Of a DNA stretch of 64,000 nucleotides, positions 63,714 to 64,000 are shown piece after piece (the stretch's first letter is position 1; each line of letters starts with the position of its first letter). Source of the stretch: Saprospiraceae bacterium (GTDB lineage: Bacteria > Bacteroidota > Bacteroidia > Chitinophagales > Saprospiraceae). The stretch covers positions 496,001-560,000 of the forward strand of contig JADKEB010000033.1 in assembly GCA_016718205.1 (NCBI GenBank), given 5' to 3'. Under the pieces are notes generated by a model that saw only the letters and a program-made list of their open reading frames with translations, searched no databases and had not been told where the DNA came from. The position numbers and the translations under genes were made by a program.

Positions 63714-64000
63714 CTATAAGTAGATATAGTCCGAATAACCTGATAGGGCTTTGTAGATCAAGTTCTGGACTTTTATTCTGTATTCTCTTTTATTGAAAGT
63801 CTGACTGTTGCCTCCGGGATACGTTCTGTTAGCACAAAAGATATATACTATGTTGTTTTTAGGGTCTGCCCATGCTGCGGTTCCTGTAAAACCTGTGTGG
63901 CCAAAAACAGAAGCAGGAGCTAAAGGTGACGTATTCTGTAATTTTTCACCTGCCAATTCCTTCATATCAAAACCTAATCCCCTTCTTGTGGATCTCGAGT
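63714..64000 (-). CDS. Serine hydrolase (class C beta-lactamase-like), C-terminal part, runs off the window
   Basis: The last 95 or so residues are seen. They include RRGLGFDMKE, then SVFGHTGFTGTAAWADPKNN, with HTG as the third catalytic motif of class C beta-lactamase-like hydrolases, and IVYIFCANRTYPGG. The ending KREYRIKVQNLIYKALSG resembles the C-terminus of Bacteroidetes proteins that fuse a GH3 glycosidase to such a hydrolase, but the fusion cannot be tested here. It is convergent with crtZ, and 63659-63713 holds no clear terminator. Confidence 0.72.
   Translation of the reverse strand, partial: SRSTRRGLGFDMKELAGEKLQNTSPLAPASVFGHTGFTGTAAWADPKNNIVYIFCANRTYPGGNSQTFNKREYRIKVQNLIYKALSGYSDYIYL

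Overview
The window looks like a chromosomal piece of a Bacteroidetes bacterium, most likely of the Saprospiraceae type. The clues are TAnnTTTG-type -7 promoter elements and A-rich start regions, a type IX secretion C-terminal sorting domain, SprB and HYR repeats, FecI/FecR/TonB-receptor/DUF4249 architecture, the futalosine menaquinone enzyme MqnC, and a carotenoid hydroxylase. GC content is low to moderate. No rRNA, phage or CRISPR array is present. The placement is inferred from gene families, not from a marker gene.

Layout. 1-5 kb: the 3' end of an alanine racemase gene, an ECF sigma / membrane partner / Spy-like / DUF6249 cluster, and an Uup-type ABC-F ATPase. 5.2-7 kb: a decayed IS66 element with intact terminal repeats and an 8-bp target duplication. 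7-8.4 kb: a secreted HExxH protein and a partner lipoprotein. 9-15.4 kb: lpxH, a lipoprotein, mqnC, and a 1,107-residue ThuA / sugar-dehydrogenase / cytochrome c lipoprotein. 15.5-16.3 kb: wreckage of kdgK, a REP-associated transposase and a two-component propeller protein. 17.15-37.5 kb: one giant T9SS-exported adhesin locus (about 6,780 codons) with SprB repeats, HYR/Ig-like repeats, a nested lamin-tail-like domain, a P-domain, dockerin-like and cohesin-like modules and a sorting domain. It contains a near-identical 2,085-bp tandem repeat and is cut into six reading frames. 37.8-42.9 kb: a broken uronate-utilisation cluster (GH88, HTCS regulator, uxaC, uxuA, SDR oxidoreductase). 43.1-48.9 kb: tRNA-His and a fecI/fecR/TonB-receptor/DUF4249 uptake locus. 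49.3-54.5 kb: Crp/Fnr regulator, tRNA-Ser, yebC, a PGM1-like ATP-grasp ligase, tesB and two small envelope genes. 54.6-64 kb: vanadium-haloperoxidase-like lipoprotein, argS-glnS, REP and transposase remnants, Lrp regulator, S41 peptidase, crtZ, and the end of a serine hydrolase gene.

Two themes run through the window. First, many genes, including the normally essential argS and both tRNA genes, carry single-base indels, often in homopolymers. The simplest reading is uncorrected consensus error rather than mass pseudogenisation, so 'broken' here should be read as 'broken in this sequence'. Second, the intergenic spaces hold several families of short inverted-repeat elements. At least one is MITE-like, with three copies and candidate TTA/TAA target duplications; another is tied to transposase remnants.

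The genes form recognisable working groups: envelope stress response (ECF cluster), lipid A and menaquinone synthesis (lpxH, mqnC), surface adhesion via T9SS, substrate uptake (FecI/FecR/TonB), former uronate catabolism feeding 2-keto-3-deoxygluconate to KdgK, and translation (argS, glnS, tRNAs, ABC-F).
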